From: Caprella mutica
Lineage: Eukaryota > Arthropoda > Malacostraca > Amphipoda > Caprellidae
Direction: 5' to 3'
Length of the DNA stretch: 64,000 nucleotides
Assembly (NCBI GenBank): GCA_947561585.1
Contig: CANNZV010000261.1
Location: 348,184-412,183, forward strand
How positions within the stretch are numbered: the first letter of the stretch is position 1; each line of letters starts with the position of its first letter. The notes beneath the pieces were generated by a model that had not been told where the DNA came from, made no database searches, and saw only the letters and a program-made list of their open reading frames with translations. The position numbers and the translations under genes were made by a program. Below are positions 58,747 through 64,000 of the stretch, piece after piece.

Positions 58747-59315
58747 TTAATATACCAGTGTATTATTTATTTAACTACACATTTTATCCTTTAAGTCAAG
58801 ATGCCAAATGTACCAGAGAAAATATCGAAACATTTTTCAAATTTGTCTAATCGAAAAGGTTAAATAAAAGGTAGAAATCTCCTTCTTCTTCAGACAGAAA
58901 GAGAACTCCCTTTCACCTTACAAAAGAAAGGTGGAAAGGTAAGAAAAAGGGCACGAAAGATTAATGTCTAGGAGTTTAATTGAGTTAGGCTGAGTGGCTA
59001 AAAATGAAGTTCATTGCTCCTGATGCCTTATAATCAAACCAATCTTCTAACTTCACAAAAATAACATCAAAACTCTGCCAAAAGTTACATGAAAAATGAA
59101 TGTGTTTAGACTACAGGTAGGAAATCTGGTAAATTGGTAAAACCATAAAGTAGCATTTAGTAAAGTTTCTTGCCTCAAGGTTGTCCGACCTTTATTGAAC
59201 TTTGTCCCAATATTGGTATAATATTGTCCCAATGTCGTCCCATTTTGTCCCCATTTTGTTTTTGAAAAATCCACATTACTGGAATTATCAAATATTTAAG
59301 TGTAGTAAAATTTGG
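58747..59315. other. Unique DNA with a stray monomer block
   Basis: At 59203-59258 CCCAATATTGGTATAATATT, GTCCCAATGTCGTCCCATTT is, on the minus strand, the GGGACAA-CATTGGG phrase of the array at 51962. No gene is seen. Confidence 0.55.
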
Positions 59316-59581
59316 AGCTAGTTCAATTCTGGTCCGTTATCTTTACTAGCTTCAATTCTGGTCCGTTATCTTTACTAGCTTCATTTCTGGTCCGTTATCT
59401 TTACTAGCTTCATTTCTGGTCCGTTATCTTTACTAGCTTCAATTCTGGTCCGTTATCTTTACTAGCTTCATTTCTGGTCCGTTATATTTACTAGCTTCAT
59501 TTCTGGTCTGTTATATTTACTAGCTTCAATTCTGGTCCGTTATATTTACTAGCTTCAATTCTGGTCCGTTATCTTTACTAG
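59316..59581. repeat. 29-bp minisatellite, 9 copies
   Basis: AGCTTCAATTCTGGTCCGTT, ATCTTTACT; differences are CATTTC or CAATTC and ATATTT or ATCTTT. Confidence 0.95.
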
Positions 59582-59861
59582 GTGCTAAAATTTTAACATA
59601 GAAAGTATTTTAATATTTCATTATACAACACTGGTGTTTCATTTGTATTACACTTCAAAGAAGATATGCTATAGGATATCTCACTGATTATTAATAAGAT
59701 ATTTATAATATATATTTAAAAATAATCAAAATATATCTTCGAAAAGTACAACCTAACCCACTAAAGGAAACCTTAATCACCTGTAAAGCTTTCTATAGTA
59801 ATTATTATTTAACTGAAAATTATAATATAAGTTATATATAAACTGTTATTTACTTTTTTGT
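59582..59861. other. AT-rich DNA, no gene seen
   Basis: Nothing recognised. Confidence 0.5.
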
Positions 59862-59915
59862 TACATGATCGAAAATGTGGCACCGTCCAATAACTCGTAA
59901 CTTATCCTATCTAAT
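59862..59915. mobile_element. MITE family 2, right arm only
   Basis: ACATGATCGAAAATGTGGCA, CCGTCCAATAACTCGTAACT, TATCCTA is the reverse complement of the family-2 left end. No left arm is recognisable upstream. Confidence 0.8.
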
Positions 59916-59973
59916 CCAATCGTAAGTTTATGTAATTAAACACTTATAGTCTATCGTCATTCGTCGGGGTGCT

Positions 59974-61004
59974 AGGAAAATTCATCCACGGAAAATTCAT
60001 CCACGGAAAATTCATCCACGGAAAATTCGTCCATGGAAAATTCATCCATGGAAAATTCGTCCACATAAAATTCGTCCACGTAAAATTCGTCCATGGAAAA
60101 TTCGTCCACGGAAAATTCGTCCATGGAAAATTTGTCCATGGAAAATTCGTCCATGGAAAATTCGTCCACGGAAAATTCGTCCGTTTTATCAAATTTGGAA
60201 TAGAAAGAAAGACATTGTTGAGTGTTAACAATATATGAAAGAGATAATTGCAGTCGCATAAAATCTGGTTAGATGAAAATAAAACATATATTCAGCAGAT
60301 ATAACTGTTGATAAAAAATTCATTCTATGTAGCTAATTTATTATGTTATCTAATTAAAAAGACAAAAATAATTTAATCAAATATTTAAATTGAACAGCTG
60401 GACATTTTAAGTAATGCAATATTTGTTAAAAAAAAATCTGTTTCATTCGGAGTGCATTGCAATACAAGCTTTATATTTGATCGACGATATCTCAATATTT
60501 TGACCTATTACGCTGTGTGACATCTCTCTTTGTTTGAATTCTTTAAGTTAAGGTTAACTCTTCTACTAAATATTAAGATGCTATTTCTTGAACATTCTAA
60601 AATTCAATTGAATGTAGCAGGTTTTAGCGTTGGTTTTGTCTTCTCCGTTTTGTTCGAATGTAGGTAGCTTCAAAGTAGTTAGAAAACTCAATTGACATCC
60701 TCGTATAAATTTTCATTATCGCCAACAACATCTTCAGGTGTTAAGAACGCTAAGAAATCAAACATTTTCTCTTAAATTAAGTTAATAAAATTATTATACA
60801 TTTATCAATCTTAATGTTTCATTAAACAATCATGAATTGTGCAGTACAACAAACTTTATAATGGATGCAACAAAGTAGATTAACTATGTACTATCACCAA
60901 CATACATTAAATTACTTTATAACAAAACATTTATCATAACATTTTGTTCCATTTAAGTTAATTATTTTCGTTTAATGGACGAATTTTCCGTGGACGAATT
61001 TTCC
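59974..61004. mobile_element. Inverted-array element E with a MULE transposase trace
   Basis: Left array (59974-60183): 15-bp units GGAAAATTCATCCAC and GGAAAATTCGTCCAT, 14 copies. Right end (60975-61004): two inverted units, GGACGAATTTTCCGTGGACG. Flanking motifs are TCTATCGTCATTCGTCGGGG (59950) and ATTCGTCGGACATTCCCGAC (61012). Inside, on the minus strand, the sequence encodes a decayed transposase end (see the next entry). Confidence 0.7.
60585..60772 (-). pseudogene. Probable MULE transposase C-terminal fragment
   Basis: Reading from 60767 downward: MFDFLAFLTPEDVVGDNENL, YEDVN, then after a frameshift IEFSNYFEATYIRTKRRRQN, and after a stop SIEF and NVQEIA. This follows the layout I know from Mutator-like transposases of animals: lAFVPPEDVV..., then YFE-TYIG---RR-----F-IE-WNV. 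The order, spacing and residues PEDVV, YFE-TYI and the basic run agree. The DDE core is not present in this piece. It lies inside element E, which supports MULE ancestry for the inverted-array elements. The assignment rests on memory of the family and needs a profile search. Confidence 0.55.
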
Positions 61005-61108
61005 GATCATGATTCGTCGGACATTCCCGACAAAAAATCCTAACAATAATGTGAGAAATTATATTGTACGACTGGTTAAGCATATAAAAAATATAAAATG
61101 AATCAAAT

Positions 61109-61190
61109 AGGACACTATACCTCTGCTATAGGATACTATACCTCTGCTATAGGATACTATACCTCTGCTATAGGATACTATACCTCTGCT
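61109..61190. repeat. 21-bp repeat, 4 copies
   Basis: TACTATACCTCTGCTATAGGA, nearly identical, starting just after the element E border. Confidence 0.92.
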
Positions 61191-61523
61191 TTCCCGCCAG
61201 CTTTAGGATTTAATCCTATGAGGGTTTACTCAGATCCTGTCAAAATATATAAACCTTGAATATCTTCGTCTGAATTAAGTGAGGCTCGTAATTATTATTA
61301 TACGTAGCGGCAACAGATTTAAATATCAATGATATTAATATTAAATATTAATATTCGACAACATTTATCCATTAGGTAGAATTTTTATTATACTGAAGTT
61401 ATTTTTTATTTCGATTTACATAAGGTTGAATTTCTATTTAATTTGTTAGCATAATAGCCTTTACATCATTTTATATAGTTTTTAATAGTATAACCAATAG
61501 CTACTAAACCGAATCTAAGTTTT
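61191..61523. other. AT-rich unique DNA
   Basis: No gene seen. Confidence 0.5.
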
Positions 61524-61719
61524 TTAAGCACTCGAGTAATGGGGACCTGAGTTATGAAATAGTTTTCTATGTTAAAATTATAGAAAATGATGTACGTCAA
61601 AAATTGCGTTATAGTTATCCCTTAACGACCTTAGTTTTCTATGACTTTAATCATAGAAAACTATCTAGTGCACCAGAGTTATGAAGGAACCAATACTTCA
61701 TAACTCAGGGGTTTCACTG
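61524..61719. mobile_element. MITE family 4, about 195 bp
   Basis: Inner arms ATAGTTTTCTATGTTAAAAT and ATTATAGAAAATGATG face TAGTTTTCTATGACTTTAAT and CATAGAAAACTAT. The right end is GGAACCAATACTTCATAACT, CAGGGGTTTCACTG. The left end is more decayed (CTGAGTTATGAAATAG). Fragments at 34353 and 32083 belong to the same family. Confidence 0.72.
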
Positions 61720-61924
61720 TTCTATAAATTATTACACGATATGATTGATAAATTAAACATATCTAACGTCAATGGGTTTATCTAGTAATTCCACTGACGT
61801 TTCGAATATCCTAACTATAATCTCTGAAGATACAGCTTCCATCTGAATTAAATAACTAAGTCGCTCTGAAAGCATTAAACATTATGCAAGCCTTTCAGCT
61901 ACACAACTCTCCAGTCTTCGGATG
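61720..61924. other. Short unique spacer
   Basis: No feature seen before the 27-bp array. Confidence 0.5.
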
Positions 61925-63430
61925 ATCTTAGTATTGTAGATCAAGCTGTAGATCTTAGTATTGTAGATCAAGCTGTAGATCTTAGTATTGTAGATCAAGC
62001 TGTAGATCTTAGTATTGTAGATCAAGCTGTAGATCTTAATATTGTAGATCAAGCTGTAGATCTTAGTATTGTAGATCAAGCTGTAGATCTTAGTATTGTA
62101 GATCAAGCTGTAGATCTTAGTATTGTAGATCAAGCTGTAGATCTTAGTATTGTAGATCAAGCTGTAGATCTTAGTATTGTAGATCAAGCTGTAGATCTTA
62201 GTATTGTAGATCAAGCTGTAGATCTTAATATTGTAGATCAAGCTGTAGATCTTAGTATTGTAGATCAAGCTGTAGATCTTAGTATTGTAGATCAAGCTGT
62301 AGATCTTAGTATTGTAGATCAAGCTGTAGATCTTAGTATTGTAGATCAAGCTGTAGATCTTAATATTGTAGACCAAGCTGTAGATCTTGATATTGTAGAT
62401 CAAGCTGTAGATCTTAATATTGTAGATCAAGCTGTAGATCTTAGTATTGTAGATCAAGCTGTAGATCTTAGTATTGTAGATCAAGCTGTAGATCTTAGTA
62501 TTGTAGATCAAGCTGTAGATCTTAGTATTGTAGATCAAGCTGTAGATCTTAGTATTGTAGATCAAGCTGTAGATCTTAGTATTGTAGATCAAGCTGTAGA
62601 TCTTAGTAATGTAGATCAAGCTGTAGATCTTAGTATTGTAGATCAAGCTGTAGATCTTAGTATTGTAGATCAAGCTGTAGATCTTGATATTAAAGATCAA
62701 GCTGTAGATCTTTTTATTGTAGATCAAGCTGTAGATCTTAGTATTGTAGATCAAGCTGTAGATCTTAGTATTGTAGATCAAGCTGTAGATCTTGATATTA
62801 AAGATCAAGCTGTAGATCTTAGTAATGTAGATCAAGCTGTAGATCTTAGTATTGTAGATCAAGCTGTAGATCTTAGTATTGTAGATCAAGCTGTAGATCT
62901 TAGTATTGTAGATCAAGCTGTAGATCTTAGTAATGTAGATCAAGCTGTAGATCTTAGTATTGTAGATCAAGCTGTAGATCTTAGTATTGTAGATCAAGCT
63001 GTAGATCTTGATATTAAAGATCAAGCTGTAGATCTTTTTATTGTAGATCAAGCTGTAGATCTTAGTATTGTAGATCAAGCTGTAGATCTTAGTATTGTAG
63101 ATCAAGCTGTAGATCTTAGTATTGTAGATCAAGCTGTAGATCTTAATATTGTAGATCAAGCTGTAGATCTTAGTATTGTAAATCAAGCTGTAGATCTTAG
63201 TATTGTAGATCAAGCTGTAGATCTTAATATTGTAGATCAAGCTGTAGATCTTAGTATTGTAGATCAAGCTGTAGATCTTGATATTAAAGATCAAGCTGTA
63301 GATCTTAATATTATAGGCTGTAGATCTTAATATTAAAGATCAAGCTGTAGATCTCTACCTCAGGATCAAGCTGTAGATCTCTTCCTTAAGATCAAACTGT
63401 AGATCTCTTCCTTAAGATCAAGCTGTAGAT
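61925..63430. repeat. 27-bp minisatellite, about 55 copies
   Basis: Unit AGATCTTAGTATTGTAGATC then AAGCTGT; each unit has AGATCT and a second GATC. Variants TTAATATTG, TTGATATTAAAG and TTTTTATTG recur, the last pair 324 bp apart (62686 and 63010, 12 units). The final units (63340-63430) switch to TCTCTTCCTTAAGATCAA-type 27-29-bp copies. Minus-strand ORF of 470 codons (IYSLIYNTK) is a by-product. Confidence 0.96.
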
Positions 63431-63575
63431 CTCTTCCTCAGGATTTATCAGCTCCACACTAATTGAAAGGATGTCTTATTATTATGAGCAGGAAACTAAA
63501 GCTGTAGCAGAGGGTTATGTTTTGCATAGCATTTTAGATGGAGAGACTTGAATTGAATAAAGAACACGTGCTTTA

Positions 63576-63765
63576 AAGGGCCGTACACACGTAGGGTTTT
63601 TTAAGTCTTTCCAACAGACTTTTTGCTAAGCTCCTCCTACTTTTTCCACGAGAATATAAGAAAAAACGATATAATTATTATTTATTTTAGCTATTTTTTT
63701 TTTTTTTTTTTTAGTTTTAGTTAAAATAAATAACAATTATATCGTTATTTTTTTCTTAATTTATT
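63576..63765. mobile_element. MITE family 1, right-truncated copy
   Basis: AAGGGCCGTACACACGTAGG and the full left arm through ATATAAGAAAAAACGATATA. The central palindrome is replaced by a T-run of about 20. The right arm keeps only its inner part (AAAATAAATAACAATTATAT, CGTTATTTTTTTCTTAA) and then diverges. 63766-64000 is AT-rich with nothing recognised. Confidence 0.85.
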
Positions 63766-64000
63766 GAAAGAACGTCATAATTATTTTAATTTTTCATGAA
63801 ATATTAATTACAAAATGAGTATAAATTTTAAGTTTAGAATAATATATAAGTTGAATTTATATAAGTTTAATTTAATTTGGAACCAAAATAAATCTATTGT
63901 ATAATGAGTGAAAATGTTAAAAGATATTTTTTAGATGTTTTTCCTTAATGTCCCCCAAAAGTGTCACTATTGGCTTAAACCTGATTACCCAATTAGTGAA

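Noticed and set aside
57735..58850. 371-codon plus-strand ORF (ETLCFQLYSVHVIL repeats)
   Set aside because: A second plus frame of 326 codons overlaps it over the same repeats. No recognisable domain flanks the array.

Overview
This window looks like gene-free (or nearly gene-free) nuclear DNA of an animal, most likely an arthropod and probably an insect. It is visibly AT-rich. The only recognisable coding traces are broken transposons: two Tc1-type transposases, one mariner-type transposase (minus-strand motif SPDLTPRDFFLWG), pieces of a non-LTR retrotransposon, and a probable Mutator-like (MULE) transposase fragment. There are no bacterial-style operons, no tRNA or rRNA genes that I can see, and no convincing host gene. 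A 113-codon ORF at 38063 is the only non-repetitive ORF without an obvious transposon explanation. The order and species cannot be fixed from the sequence.

The dominant content is tandem repeats. I count about 33 separate minisatellite arrays with almost as many different units (11 to 71 bp). By my coordinates they cover roughly 28 kb, about 45 percent of the window. The largest are a 45-bp array (1-6341), a 17-bp array (52919-57612), a 32-bp array (16034-18508), a 27-bp array (61925-63430), a 71-bp array (20420-21599) and two related 15-bp arrays (46925-47707 and 48786-49962). Many carry higher-order duplications, for example 2160 bp in the 45-bp array and 672 bp in the 32-bp array. The long open reading frames through them are by-products of stop-free units, not genes.

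Between the arrays lie short palindromic non-autonomous DNA transposons (MITEs and foldback elements) in at least five families, several present two to six times: one starting near GGGCCGTACACACG (12.6, 50.7, 63.6 kb), one starting near TAGGGTAAG (6.7, 25.0, 28.6, 30.9, 46.4, 59.9 kb), one at 47.8 kb, one at 52.6 kb and one at 61.6 kb. Layout: 0-6 kb 45-bp array; 6-9 kb unique DNA with a foldback element; 9.4-10.8 kb Tc1 relic with an internal minisatellite; 11-16 kb mostly unique; 16-25 kb successive arrays; 25-34 kb arrays mixed with MITEs and inverted-array elements; 34-37 kb mariner and non-LTR relics; 37-41 kb arrays and inverted-array elements; 42-44.5 kb a Tc1 relic with two nested insertions; 45-52 kb arrays and MITEs; 52-59 kb two large arrays; 59-61 kb an inverted-array element with a MULE trace; 61-64 kb MITE, 27-bp array, MITE.

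Two observations deserve attention. First, four elements (26994-27942, 33088-34172, 38825-39370, 59974-61004) are bounded by inverted minisatellites whose 15-16-bp units share one layout (GGAC-A-TTCG-CCG-like) but differ from element to element. One contains what reads as a MULE transposase C-terminus. Second, several arrays can be traced to a transposon: one lies inside a Tc1 transposase gene and multiplies its own codons, one amplifies a piece of a dispersed repeat, and others start at the central palindrome of a MITE. The window therefore reads as a place where transposon sequence is repeatedly turned into satellite DNA.
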